Shown: one piece after another, positions 24,580-37,245 of the stretch | Numbering within the stretch: the first letter of the stretch is position 1 | How the letters are laid out: each line of letters starts with the position of its first letter | Source: Larix kaempferi | Lineage: Eukaryota; Streptophyta; Pinopsida; Pinales; Pinaceae | Direction of reading: 5' to 3' | DNA: 64,000 bases | Assembly (NCBI GenBank): GCA_027924585.1 | Contig: BSBM01001024.1 | Coordinates: 5,394,001 to 5,458,000, forward strand | Notes under the pieces: model-generated | The model's database searches: none | Seen by the model: the letters and a program-made list of their open reading frames with translations, nothing else | Told to the model about the DNA's origin: nothing | Program-made: the position numbers and the translations under genes

Positions 24580-26440
24580 ATAATGTAAAATTAGATTCAA
24601 ATGGACAAGGTGGGTCACATTAAGAGAAATTCCCAATTCAAAGTTGTAATATACCCATCCAAATGAACTATCATGGAGGAAAATTACTAGTTCCCTGGGT
24701 TGGGGGTGGAAGCATTAAAAGTTGGAATACGACAGATGCAAGACCCAAAATGACCTTAGACTTACAAATTCACATTAAATGGGTCAAACAAATAATAATA
24801 AAAAGAAAATAAGGTGGAATTGGATCATGAGGGCACATAAGAGGTTGTGGGACCCACATGTGGCAAGATTCCCCACTACACTTGGCATTATTCTCTCACC
24901 AATTCGAGTTTAATACGAAGGGTAACATACTTGGGGGAGTTGAATAGGTATTATTCATGGCATGAATCATGTAAGGTCAAATTGGAGTGGAAGAGAAACT
25001 CCCATGGAAGAGGAAGAGGCATCTTAGAAGAATGGTGACACTTGGAGCTAGATTCCCTAACTCCTATGACAACAATGATGAAGATTCTATGACACTTATG
25101 ACAAATTTTAAACTTGATTGATGACATATGAAATATATGACATGTCAGGGCTAAAAATAGCCTCCAAGAGGGCGCACAAGGGAGTTATGGCAGCCAAGAA
25201 GCTTCCCCATTCGAATTGTGGGAAGATGGAGACCAGGAATTGTTGGAAAAGTGGCACACATTGGAATCTCTTCCCAACTTGAGTTGGCATAAGGATTTTG
25301 GAAGGAATTTGAACCATGGAGGACTTGAGAAGTTTATAAAAGATAAGAACAAACAAGGAGAGGAGCTTTTGATCATTTCTCATTTTGCAAATTGGAGAGC
25401 ATAGCTTGTCCATGCTAGTGGAGTGTTTACTCTACTTTTCTTAGTACCAATTTCGAGGGTGCAAGATTCCCATCCTAATTGGAAATTGGAGAGGCCATTC
25501 AGACCTTTCATTTGGAGATACAATGGAGTCACTTGTTGGAAGTTGAATCTACAGGGATTCTCGTGATCTTCTCTTATTCAACTTGCTCCCACATCTCTCC
25601 CACATTTATCTTCGTAATTTGGCTCTTGGAGGAAGGGCGCACTTGGTGAGATGTTGATCTCTTTGGGGGAGATATAGGGGCCCCATTTATTTGTAATATG
25701 ATGTCTGAACTCTGTAATTGATGCTCATATTAACCTCAGGTAGAATATCCAAGTAAAACCATGTAAAAATGCCAAACTATGTATGAATGGTGTCATTTCC
25801 CTGCATAGCTTTTGTGTAGCGCACTTGTTGTTGCACATAGTTAGTGAAGGACTGCTATTTAAACTTCATGGACATGTTACCTGCTATATATCTCTGTAAT
25901 AATCATATCATGAGAGCCACAGCTTGAAACATTATGTATTTCAAGTGATATTTACATTCAAGGAAGAGATTCAAGCCATTTTCCCATATATCTTCTTGAG
26001 AGAGCTTGAAGTTGTTTTGTATCGACTTGTCTCAGTAAATCTCTATGGTTTTATTGTTGTTTGGAGAGAGATTAATATACTGAAGAGTTTTCATACACCT
26101 TATGCAAGTCCTTGTAACATTTCTCACAAATTTCACGGCAACTTATAGAGTTTTTCTCTCATTTCCCCCCATGTTAAGACATGTTTACCAATCTCTGATT
26201 TATGGGAGTTGAAGCAACCTTTAGGAAACGATTAATGATGCATTTGGGTGCCCATTGAAGTCATCTAACTCTCATCGAACCCTTTTGAAGCATTACCAAG
26301 CTCCGAATTGAAGTCACTTGGTTTCCATTGGGGTCAAAAAGCACCCTGCCAATCCTATCTATCTGTATATGATGATGATGATAATGATGGTTATTAATGT
26401 CCATTTAGACCAACTTTGATCTATAGGACCTTAAAAAAGC
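24580..26440 (+). mobile_element. LTR-like non-coding region of gypsy type
   Basis: The composition and short motifs repeat those of the LTRs at 5451 and 10189: GAGGGCACATAAGAGG, GGGACCCACATG, many TATGACA words, AGGGCGCAC, and long G/T-rich parts. Neither ends nor a target duplication could be fixed, so a solo or truncated LTR of a related family is inferred. A GATGATGATGATAATGATGG run lies at about 26370. Confidence 0.4.
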
Positions 26441-26447
26441 TAAGGAT

Positions 26448-28887
26448 TCACCTTGTTTTATTTAATATTTTTTTTATGTTCTCATAATTTTTCAAGGGAA
26501 GCATTCCTAGATCACCATAGTTGTGATGAGTTAAAAGGTTAGAAAGGTCAATAATGTAGCAAATATTTAGAAATTGTGATATAATGTGGGTGCACACAAG
26601 ACATTCTAAGAGAAAGTGATTTTCATCTTCAACCCTCCTAGTGTCATAAAGATGACACATTCTTTCATCCAACAATGTTTAATGAATTGTCCAACACCCT
26701 ATTTCATTACGGAGTTGGTGATCTAGTTTGTTCTTATTTTAGCAATGTTGACTTTCTTCTTTACACTGGTTAAAACAAAGAGATACTTTCGATCTTCTAT
26801 ATTAGGGCTGAACACCTCCTCATAATATCTTAATTTTCTCTTATCCTCTAATTGTTTATTGCACCACGACATATCCTTAAATTTAGATGTAATAATACTT
26901 TTAATATTATCACTATTATGTAGAGTGACCTCTTTCCCGACTCCCCAATGATTTATCCCCCTATTATTTATCCAAGACTTGGCATCTTTACTCCAATATC
27001 GCTTAAGCTGCAAGTGGTTTTGAATGGAGTTTGAAGCTATCTTAGGGAGCCTCTTGTCTCCCATGTTGATTATCTTGTTGTTGTACATTAGGTACACAAA
27101 TGTGCACACACACACACATATAATCTCTAACGTTGTAAGATACTTAAAAGAAGTCCAAAGTTAAAATGGATCTACACTAGTGTATTTTACTAACTTTATT
27201 TAAAAAAAGCTATTTTATATTTTATGTATCTTAGCTTTTTCCAATGATTGGATACATTTTAATAAACTCTCAAGGATATTGAATCTAATTGAGAGTTGAA
27301 GTTGGAGCCATCTATTTTTGTTCTAAGATATTTCTCCAAAGTCCTCTTTTAGTTAGGATATCCACAAATTCTTCGATGCAAGGGAAACCCCAAAATAATG
27401 CACATTTTTGAGATCCCAACCTAGCAAATGTTTTGGTGTGTGTGTGTTGAGGGGGGATGCAATCTCTAACCTCTTATATACTTAAAAGATGTCCAAAGTT
27501 AAAATGGATCTAGTGTATTTTATTCTCTTTATTTATTTTTTAATTTTTATGGATCTTAGTTTTTTCCAATGATTGGATACGATTTTAACAAACTTTTGAT
27601 GATTCTGAATCCAATCGAGAGTTGAATATGGGGATATATATTTTTGATCTAAGATCTTGCTCCAATGTCCTCTTTTAGTTAGGATTGTCCACAAATTCTT
27701 CGTTGCAAAGGAAACCCCAAAATAATGCACATGTTTGAGACCCCAACCCCCAAAATATTTTGGTCTAGATGTTGTTTTCCACTTAACCAACTAGATATAT
27801 TCATTTTTTAGCCTTTCCAAACCATACAAAAATCAAAATAGAGTTTCTTGACTGCCTCCAAAACATATTTTATAATGAAAGCTAAAGAGTGGCAGAACAA
27901 AAGAATGGCCTATATAACTGATTTAACCAATCTTAGATGACCACAACTCAATAAGAATCTATTATTCTAGTGATTAATTATAGCTTCCATTCTTTCATGT
28001 AGCCAACCCGGTCATTTTTCCCATCATCATTTTGTTTAATCTTTAAACCCAGATACTTAAATCCACCTTGAAAAGCTATATCACTTAAAGGAAAATTTGA
28101 TAGAACTCTCCGCTCCTCTTCCAATGGCAAGCCATTGAAATAGATACAAGACATTTGGAAATTAATTTCCATCCTAGTTTCCTTGCTATATATCTCTAGG
28201 ATATCCTTCAATATTTTTTATTTCACCAAATCGTCGACGAACAACAAAACATCATCCATGAAGAGGAGTGAGTGAGAAATGATGATGCACCAATTTCAAT
28301 CCTCCACTATGAATGCAATCATTTTGCATCTCCAATGGCTTTGCTAAGACCTCAACCACCAATAGGAATAACAAATGAGACAATAGACAACATTGTTGCA
28401 AACCTATGGAAGGATTAAAAAAGGACATGGTTGAACCATTTATCATGATTGCAAAAAACACTAATGACACACATCTCATTATCCATCTTACCACAAGATA
28501 ATTAAAACATATATGCAACCACATAACTCTTAAATAGAACCAACTCACTTTATCTTAGGCCTTTGAGAGATCTAACTTTATGATTTATACTAGGTTTTTC
28601 TTTGATTTTATAGTATGCAGTCCCTCACATGCTACCCCTATAACTCGTATATTGGCCTATCTACCAAAAATCCAAATTGTTATTGGGAAATTGAGTTTGA
28701 GAACATTCTCTTTATCTAAGAGATCACTTGGCATGGAAATATGATTTAAGGGAAAAAGGTAAGGGTTGGCGTGGATTATATTCTTGGTTGTGGCAAAATG
28801 GCTTGTCTATCAAATAGGTTGCTATACTTTTTACATCAAAGGGAGTATTTGAGCTCAATCATATTGTCAATGAGGTTTCCACAAACA
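26448..28887 (-). pseudogene. LINE ORF2 fragment: reverse transcriptase to C-terminal zinc motif
   Basis: Read on the minus strand from about 28870 down, RT motif A is IIKLDLSKA*DKVSW (about 28560, Tyr to stop). Motif B is FFNPSIGLQQCCLLS and motif C is FMDDVLLF (about 28250). Then come MEINFQMSCIYFNGLPLEEE and a connection stretch RPKYFGGWGLKHVHYFGVS (27533-27790). The C-terminus at 26448-26675 reads MCHLYDTRRVEDENHFLLEC, a damaged zf-RVT-like motif. The 27118-27458 segment is an extra partial copy of 27459-27790. Stops and shifts make it inactive. Confidence 0.85.
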
Positions 28888-30825
28888 TATCTCTAACCTC
28901 CTAGATACTTAAAAAATGTCCAATCTTAAAATGGATTTATATAGTGTATTTTATTAGCTTTATTTTTTATATATTATAGATCTTAGTTTTTCCCAATTAT
29001 TAGACACATTTTTACTAAACTGTTGAGGAATCCGAATCCAATTGAGGGTTGATGTTGGAGCCATATATTTTTGTTCTAAGATCTCACTCCAAAGTCCTCT
29101 TTTAGTTGGGACCGTCCACAAATTCTTTGTTGCAAGGGAAACCCCAAAATAATGCACATGTTTAAGACCCCAACATGCAAATCTTTTTGTCTAGCTATTT
29201 GTTTATGCTTAACCAAAGGGATATGTTCATTTGTAGCCTTGCTAAATTGTAAAAAAATAAAATAGTTTCATGGCTAAGTTGAAAACTCCTTTCGAAATGA
29301 AAGCTAAAGAGTGTTAGAACACGAAAATGGCCTCTAAAACTAATTTACCCAACCCTAGATTACCACCACTAGACAACCATATTTTACTCTATGATTAATT
29401 TTGGCCTCCAGTCTTTCCTGTAACCAACCCAAACATTTTTTCCATATTCATTTTGGTTAATCTTTAAACCCAAATACTAAAATCCACCTTGAAAATGATC
29501 CGGATTTTATGAGCAGAACGAAATGAATACAGATTATTATCAGATGCTTAACACAAAATAACAGAGATACAGTAAAACTGGTTTTCTATTCAATAAGGAA
29601 ATAAGCTAGAACTGTAAAATGCAGCGGAAAACAAGCTTGCTGGAATGGTGGCGGCTTATCTCTGAGAAGAGATGTGACGGCTGCTCTCATTTCGCAAGAA
29701 GATAGTTACAATGAGGCTCTCAAGGCCTTTTACAATAAACAGGAATGTCAAAAACCCTAGACATCCAAAAACCTAACCCTAGGAGATGAAGCGCCAAAAG
29801 TCATGTGGGCCCCGTTTGGGTAAGTTAGTACATCAACTTCCCGGGGTCGTAACTTTTGCATACGATCTCCGTTTGGGGCGCTCGGTAGCCCGTTGGAAAG
29901 GTCTATCCGAGATTTACAACTTTCGACTAGGGCCAAATATATGTCGGGGGCAACCATTTGGCCCCCCAAATTGCCAAAAAAGGTCGTTTAGGGCCTCAAA
30001 ATGGCCCCGGAAGTTCAGGACCCGAAAAACTGCTAAAAATAGTACAATACCAAAATTGCCATAAAACTGTTTTGAGCCAGTTGGAAAGGTGGGTGGCCAC
30101 CAATATCCACCTGGATCAGAAAACCTATAACATTAAAAGGAAAATATGGTAGAACCCTTTGTTTCTCTTGTAATGGCTTTTGGAAATTAATTTCCATGTA
30201 AGTTGCCTTGCCATATAGATTTATGATATCCTTTAACATTTTTGTTTTCCTCATTGAACCATTGATGAAAAACAAAACATCATCATGAAGCTAAAGAGTG
30301 TATACTTAAAACATGTCCAAAACACAACACCTAGATTATGGACTTGGCAATGCCTTCAAAACACCTTTTTGGAATGAAAGCTAAAGGGTGCCAAGACATG
30401 GGAATGCCTCTAACATCGATTTAACCATTGTTAGATGATCACCATTTGATTGCCATCTGTTACTTTAGTGGTTAATTATGACCTCTATTCTTTCCAGTAT
30501 CCAACCTCAATATTTTTTTTCCGTAATCATTTGGTTTAACCTTGAAACACATATACTTAAATCTGCCTTAAAAATTGATAATATTAAAAGAAAAATATAA
30601 CACAACCCTTTGTTCCTCTTCCAATGGAAAGGCACCTAAACAGATAGAGGACTTTTGGAATTTAACTTCCATCCTTGTTGCCTTTCCATATAGCTCCAGG
30701 ATATCCTTCAACTTGTTTGATTCCCTCACTAAACCCTTTTGAAGCATTGCTAGGTCCCCATTCAAACTCACATGCTTTGTTTCCTTGAGGGTGAGAAAGT
30801 ACCCTCACCCTCGTTGCCCATATAT
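28888..30825 (-). pseudogene. Second and third LINE fragments of the same family
   Basis: From 28888 the sequence again starts ATCTCTAACCTCCTAGATAC, the same boundary as at 27459 and 30826. It repeats the connection region (MHYFGVSLATKNLW at 28960-29157), continues to 29495, is broken by a solo LTR and resumes at 30119. From about 30290 a further, internally duplicated piece repeats the AAAGCTAAAGGGTG region and ends near 30825 with MEVKFQKSSICLG. All pieces lie on the minus strand. Confidence 0.75.
29496..30118. mobile_element. Solo LTR of 623 bp inserted in the LINE
   Basis: It begins TGATCC and ends GGATCA, a perfect 6-bp terminal inverted repeat with TG/CA ends. It is flanked by the 5-bp duplication GAAAA (29491-29495 and 30119-30123). 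The empty site is visible in the LINE copies at about 28065 and 31450 (CACCTTGAAAA followed directly by the next LINE bases). It is GC-richer than its surroundings and has no coding content. Which element family it comes from is unknown. Confidence 0.9.
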
Positions 30826-33510
30826 CTAACCTCTTAGATACTTGAAAGATATCCATTGTTAAAATGGATCTATACTAGTGTATTTAATTAGCTCTATTTA
30901 AAAAACTTTGTTTTTTAGATTATGGATCTTAGTTTTTTTTCCAATGATTGGATACATTTTTAATAAACTTTTGAGGTTATGAATCCAATCGAGAGTTGAA
31001 GTCAGAGCCATATATATTTTTTATAAGATCTTGTTCCAAAGTCCTCTTTTAGTTAGGAGTGTCCACAAATTCTCTGCAACAAGGGAAACCCTAAAATAAT
31101 GCACATGTTTGAGATCTCAAGCCATTGAATCTTTTGGTCTGGCTATTTTTTTCCACTTAACCAAACTGATACATCCACTTTTAGCCTTGCAAGACCATAA
31201 AAAATTAAATTAGAGTTTCTTGACTGCCTCCAAAACACCTTTTAGAATGAAAGCTAAAGAGTGTCAGAACATGACAACGACCCCCGCTCTTAAAACTGAT
31301 TTAATCAATGTTAGATGAGCACCTCTTAATAGTCACCTGTTACTCCAATAATTAATTATGATTTCTATTCTTTCCCATAGGGAACCCTAATCTTTTTTTC
31401 CATAATCATTTGGCCTAATCTTGAAACACAAATACTTAGATCCACCTTGAAAATCTATAATATTGAAAGGGAAATATGACAGAACATGTTCCTCTTCCAA
31501 TGGCAAGCCATTGAAACATATAGAGGAATTTTGGAAATTAATTTCCATCCCAATTGCCTCACCATATAGCTATAGGATATCCTTCAATTTTTTTTAATTT
31601 CTTCACCGAACTATTGATGAACAACAAAAACATCATCCACGAAGAGGAGATGATTGAGAAATAATGATGCACCATTTTTTTAAAGTAAGAAGGCACGTTA
31701 TATTATATCAAACAAAAAGAAGGTTTACAACTGTTTGCAAGCAATTGGGAGCTCAAACAATAGGACCTCTCCCTGTACCAAGATACCAAGTTTGGAACTG
31801 AATGTTCACTGTTTACACAACATTGCCTTAATGGCCTGGAACAAAACATAACTAAAACTAACCTCCAAGTAAGCCAAAATTCAGCCACACATGATCATGT
31901 TATTCATAAAAGCAGTCATAAAACTAACAGAACCCTTCCTAATCTTGACAAAAAGGTGAAGCAGAAGTTGAATTGATCTGAGAAGCATCTAACGGTTGAG
32001 AAGCAATCAATATAGTCGCACCCAACAGAACTGCATCTTGAGATCATGACAATTGAAGAAGGAGACCAAAGAAGTAATGCGAGTTTTGTAATGTAGATTC
32101 TGAATGTCACGTCTGGTTTCAAGTAGCAGGCCAATATGAGCCTTAGACAAGCCCTCATTGTGAGATTGGTCACCATCGTTCTCAGGGAGAGATCCATTCT
32201 ACGTGTAATTGCCACAATTATCTTGCAATTTAGCTCGAATTAGATTATTGTCCAAGCCAAGGCTTAGAGGAGGAGAAGCCTAAGAGGAATTGGGATTAAA
32301 TTGAAAACCCAAAGATTTATCCTTATCATCGAACCACTCCACTTTATAGCCCCATTGATTTCCATCCATAATGTCCCCGACCAATTCCATCATGTTCTAC
32401 GAAGACTCCAAGGAGAGCAATTTCGAGCCTACAAAAGACCAAGTAGCAAGGGTACACTCCCCATAAATACGAGGCATTCCAATACTTCATCCCACAGCTC
32501 GCCTAGGCAAGCCATGGAGTCTGAGACGGGGCATGGGAGTTCGAAAATCAGAAAACCAAAAACACAAATGAATCCTTCCTTCCACATTCACTCGTCTAAA
32601 TAACCATATGATCTCACTATGAATGCCACAGAGAAAGCCGTATGCAAGAATTGAATTGTTCCTGTTGTTCATAACATCAACAAGGCATACCCTCCAAGCT
32701 GATATGATTTCCTCATTAACTTCCATTGCACCAAAGGATAGATTAGAATTAAAACCAAAGGCTTCCGGATAGAGAGGATACGTGAGAGTGTAGGCGAGAG
32801 AGAACTTGAGTCCAAAGATCATCTTTATAAACCTCTGCACTAGGTGGATATGGCCACCACCTAGCCTAGCCACTTGTCAGCTGTATGTTATCATGCATGA
32901 ATGCTTAACACCCCCATCTAAAGAATGCACCAATTTTAATCCCCAACAATGAACCTGGTTTTTATGCATCTTGAATGGCTTTGCTAAGATCTTAGACCAA
33001 CAACAAGAATAATAAAGGAGACGATGGATAGCCTTGTCGTAGACCTCTAGAAGGATTGAAAATGGACATGGCTTGACCATTTATCAAAATGACAAAAGAA
33101 ATGGATGACACACATTATCCATCTTACAACATGATAACTAAAACTTGTATGCAAAAGCATAAGTCTTAAATACAATCAACTTACTTGATCATAAGCCCTA
33201 GAGAGATTTAACTTTATAACCATTATTGGGATTTTCTTTGATTTTATAGTATGCAGTCCCTCATGTGCTTCCCTTGTAGCGTCATATATAAGCTTATCCA
33301 CCAAAAAACCAATTTGTTCATGAGAATTTGAGTTTGAGAAGATTCTCTTTATTTAGGAGATCACTTGGCATGGAAAGTTGACTCAGGAAAAAAGGTAAGG
33401 TGCCTTGGTGTGGATTATATTATTGGTTGTAGTGAAATGGCTCATTTATCATATAAGTTGTTTGAATCTTTACATCAAAGGGGAGTATTCGAGCTCAACC
33501 GTATTGACAG
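30826..33510 (-). pseudogene. Fourth LINE fragment, split by a retroposon
   Basis: It starts at the shared boundary (ATATCTAACCTCTTAGATAC), runs to about 31677, is interrupted and resumes at about 32923. Motif A is readable near 33200 on the minus strand (IVIKLNLSRAYDQVS). The homology with 28888-upstream sequence ends near 33510 in GTATTGACAGC, so the 5' end is truncated there. Confidence 0.78.
31678..32922 (-). mobile_element. Poly(A) retroposon inserted in the LINE
   Basis: LINE homology stops and resumes around this segment. The left edge is a T run (poly(A) on the minus strand). Imperfect direct repeats flank it: GATGCACCATTTTTT at about 31666-31680 and GAATGCACCAATTTTA at 32923-32938. 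Minus frames of 61, 99 and 128 codons (32487-32873: MARLGGGHIHLVQRF) match no family I know. It could be a 5'-truncated LINE of another family or a processed gene copy. Confidence 0.65.
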
Positions 33511-36500
33511 CACAACAACATAGTAAACTTGGGTCGGGCCCAACATTAATGTTGGAATAAAAGAACAATCTGCCCAACAACAAGTAGAACTGTCACTGTG
33601 TCAACACGAGGTCTTAAAGGACTATAGCCTCTCCCACAAGAAAGAACAACAACTCCGTGTGGAAAATGGAAACCTGGGTCCAACATGTCAGCCATAATGC
33701 CCCACTGTTTCTTACCCACATGCCCGATAAATGATATTATGCACATTATGATGTACAATGATATTTGAAAAGTGCAAATGATACTCTGAAGAATGCAATT
33801 CATTTTTAACTTTGAATTAAATTAGACTTTTTTTCATATATATATATATATATACTAAATTTCTTGAAATCTCAAAACAAACTCAATAATATACTTATTA
33901 AAAGTTAATATAACATTTGTTTAATCATACTGAACAAGGTAATAACCATTCTTCTCAACTACCCAAAATGTAGTAACCTAATTGAAAATTAAAATTTTAA
34001 TTTATTTATAAAAAAATTAATATAACACATTTAATTACAATAATAACAAGAGCCACGAGGTGGCAATGTCCCCGACAGAAGCAAATGATCGGCGACACAA
34101 TGTTTAATGATAGCAAGTAATTTATGTCATGTATTTCTAGTTTTTATGAATGTTGTTGCCTTTATTTAGAGGCCAACTTTCGAAAATTGAAAAGAAAAAT
34201 GTGGTTTCAGCATTCAGAATGTTGTATTTAGGTAGCGGTTCTCTGGATTTTTAGTTATTGTCATTGATGGTTGTTTTTTCATTAGTTGTGGTCTTTGTTG
34301 TAGCAAAACAAACTGGCACAAAATCATGGAGGTAGCATGTTCTTTTGATTTTGGATGAAGCAAAACAAATTAGTTATTGCAAATATCTGAAGAGATGTAA
34401 AGGACAAAGGAGCAATCCAAGAATTATTGCAAAATGAAGAAAATGTTGAACAATGTGATCTGTTCCCTAATGCAATTTGTTATGATCAGGGACATGTACA
34501 TCAACTTTTGATTTAAAGGCTAGAACACGTGTATGTTAAAAAAAAAGGATGTTCCTATAACAATAAAATCTTAGTATGTATTTGGTTCAAATCCTTTAGC
34601 TTCTTTAAGTAAAGAAAGAATAATTAGGTAATAATTGAATCATCTTTTAGCAGTTGACAAAACATAGACAAAAAGATAATCCCATTTTCCAAAATATATT
34701 AATATTAAAGCTTTGAAAGAAGCAGTTGCAAAAACCACAGGTGAGGATCTTGGATCTTACCAAAGTTCCAACATCATTGAGTAGAACTATTCCCCAATGT
34801 AACCTTCTTTAGAAAAAGGTTGTGTGTTCATAGTAGACAAACTCCCAACAAGATCTAGTAAAAGAGCTATCTTAGAATAGGTGGTTTACTATTTGGAATT
34901 TAAGACACGAAGCTTTTGTTCATTTGGAAAATGACTTTTTGCAAGTAGTGTTTTTGCAAAGAAGGCCTTGGTAAATCATCAGCAATGCAAAGATCAGAAA
35001 CTTGTACACATTGTGCAATTGCTTGATGCTTGTTGTTAGTGAGATGAGGCTATAATTTTTCCACTTGCAGATAGCACTTACATATCCAGTGTTCAATATA
35101 AGGATTTTACTTACTCTGTTATTAAATAGGGGCTGATATCTCTTGTTTATTGATATCTCCTAAAAATGTTGAAGAATGCGATGGTTGAGTCAAAGTTGGG
35201 AATAAGTCTATGTCCATAGAATGTGTTGAAAGTGAGTTTTTATTGATGATCAAAAATCTTGCAGGAGTATGAAAAAGGGGTTATGTGGTATGTTTTTATT
35301 ATATTATTCTTGTGCAATGTATTATTATGTATGCACTATTGGAGCAAAATAAAACATAGGTAGGTACTGTATGGCTTTTAGAGTGGCCTAGGGGGGAGAA
35401 AGATTTAAGCTTAAAAATGCATCTGAGAACTGTTAAGAGGGCTTTGATGCTGTATTCGTGATCACTATATGACCTCTAGAGTGGCTTTAGGGCAAGTGAA
35501 ATGGGGCAGATGCATTAGAAGGCTTTAAGAAAGAGCATTGGTTTGAAGGGTTTGTAGTGGCATGGAATATACTATAAGTTGCATACATTTTCCATTGTAT
35601 TAAACTTTATTGTAGATAGATAGCTGGAATTAAGGAAGATTTGTGGTTTTCAATTTGCCTACAACCGAATCATTGGTTGATGTATATTTTCAAGATTTTT
35701 TAGATGTATGGATTTTGTATTTTTTCAAATCCAAGTTATCAGCCTTTAGGTATATTAGATAGTGTTATTTTGTATATTGCATTTTTTGCTGGCTAAATGG
35801 TTTACATTTCTTAATGAGAAAAACAAGAAATATTAGTTTTGAAAAATAAAGTAATTGATCGATGTAAATAGAATGTCATGATTGTGGGAAAATAATATTT
35901 GTTAAATATTTATAATTGTTACTTAATTATAATAATAATAAAAATTATTCAATATTACTATTTAATTTTAGTTAAGCACCTATAATTTTTATTATTGTAT
36001 TTTCACGTCTTGAAATGAATGGAGAAAACACTTAAATTAAATTATATAATTTGATAGATTCATGTGAATAGAATGATATAGCAATCCTTTATTCTCATTG
36101 GAATTGTTTGAGTGTTTTGATAAGGTAATAGTAGACACCATTAAGCTAAGTCAGATGCTTTGAGTTTGAAATCAAGAACCATGGATTCGATCATAGTTCG
36201 AATTTCTTGATAGGTTGGTTTGAGATTTGTCTTTAGATTTGTAGTTATATATATGTAACTTTAAAGCATAAATCAAAGTGATTGCATCCATTTTTTGTTC
36301 ATTTTTATTATGTCCTCGACATCTATAAATCGAGAAATTGGATTAATGTTCACTTATAAGTTTTGATTTTTATTTAGCTAAAGTTATGCTATGGTTTAGA
36401 CAATATTTATTTATTTGAAGTTTTAAAAAATATATTTAACTGCTTTTTCGTTGGTGGTGTATAGGGTGATGTTGTGCTGGGGCTTTGTGCCCTAGAACGC

Positions 36501-36600
36501 GGCGGCGTTGTTGCGTCATCCTCTCTGTGTAATGTGGTGCGATGTTTGCAGGTGCAGTGTGGTGTTTGCAGGTGAAGTGTTGTGTGGTATGGTGTTTGTA
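33511..36600. other. AT-rich stretch with no recognised gene
   Basis: A TA run lies at about 33835-33854. The rest is AT-rich with short chance frames. Immediately before the Hsp70 pseudogene, at about 36530-36605, a GGTGTTTGCAGGTG-like unit is repeated three times. Confidence 0.5.
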
Positions 36601-37245
36601 GGTGGGGGCGGCAACGTGACATTGCGTCGTGCTTAATGATGAATCGAAGATAGAAACCTTGTAGTGGTCTGTGTCGTAGAAAAGCAGCGGTTTATTGGAA
36701 CGGTCGAGGATGCTTTGCCATTGATGAATCCTAAGAATGTTGTCTGCCAGATTAATTAGTTGATTGGGAAGCAATTGCATGATCCCAAGGTGCAGAGGGA
36801 TGACCAGAGCTTGTTGTTTGCTGTCGATGAAGGACCCAACGGTGTTGTACAGATTCATGCGCGGCACTTTGGAGATAACCGTGGCTTTACTCTGACTAGA
36901 TTTTTGCCATGATTTTGTCAAAGCTTAAGCAAACTGCTATATTGATCTATTTCACAGATCTTTAAAGAAGAGCGTATTTGGATCCTGGTATCATTGCCAA
37001 TCTAAACTCTCTTTGCTTGATGCAGGAGACCATGGCCATTGCTTTGGCTTATGGTATTTACAAGATTAATTTCCCAGAAAGCGATCCGTTAAGTATTGTG
37101 TTTGTTGATATTGGGCATGCTAGTATGCAGGTTTGTGTTGTTGCTTTTAAAAAAGGCCTGGTGAAGATCCTGGCTGATGCTTTGGACATGTCTCTTGATG
37201 GAAGGGATTTTGATGGGGTTGTTTTGAGGTAGTTTTTAAATCAGG
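36600..37245 (+). pseudogene. HSP110-class Hsp70 pseudogene (HSP70-14/15-like), N-terminal half
   Basis: Joined over several frames, the plus strand reads VVLNDES, then EKQRFIGT, MNPKNVVCQIN (stop), LIGKQLHDPKVQRD, LLFAVDEGPNG, YFTDL (stop), RRAYLDPGIIANL, and the open 36978-37232 part ETMAIALAYGIYK, FVDIGHASMQVCVVAFKKG and SLDGRDFDGVVLR. This is the nucleotide-binding domain of plant HSP110 (ER/cytosol nucleotide exchange class), ending near residue 240 of about 830. A block before YFTDL (the CCIGIPV region) is deleted. The parts follow one another without introns, so a truncated processed copy or a transposon-captured fragment is likely. Confidence 0.88.

Noticed and set aside
36436-36921. 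161-codon minus frame
   Set aside because: Antisense to the HSP110 pseudogene and to the GGTGTTTGCAGG repeat; the plus strand gives clear homology.
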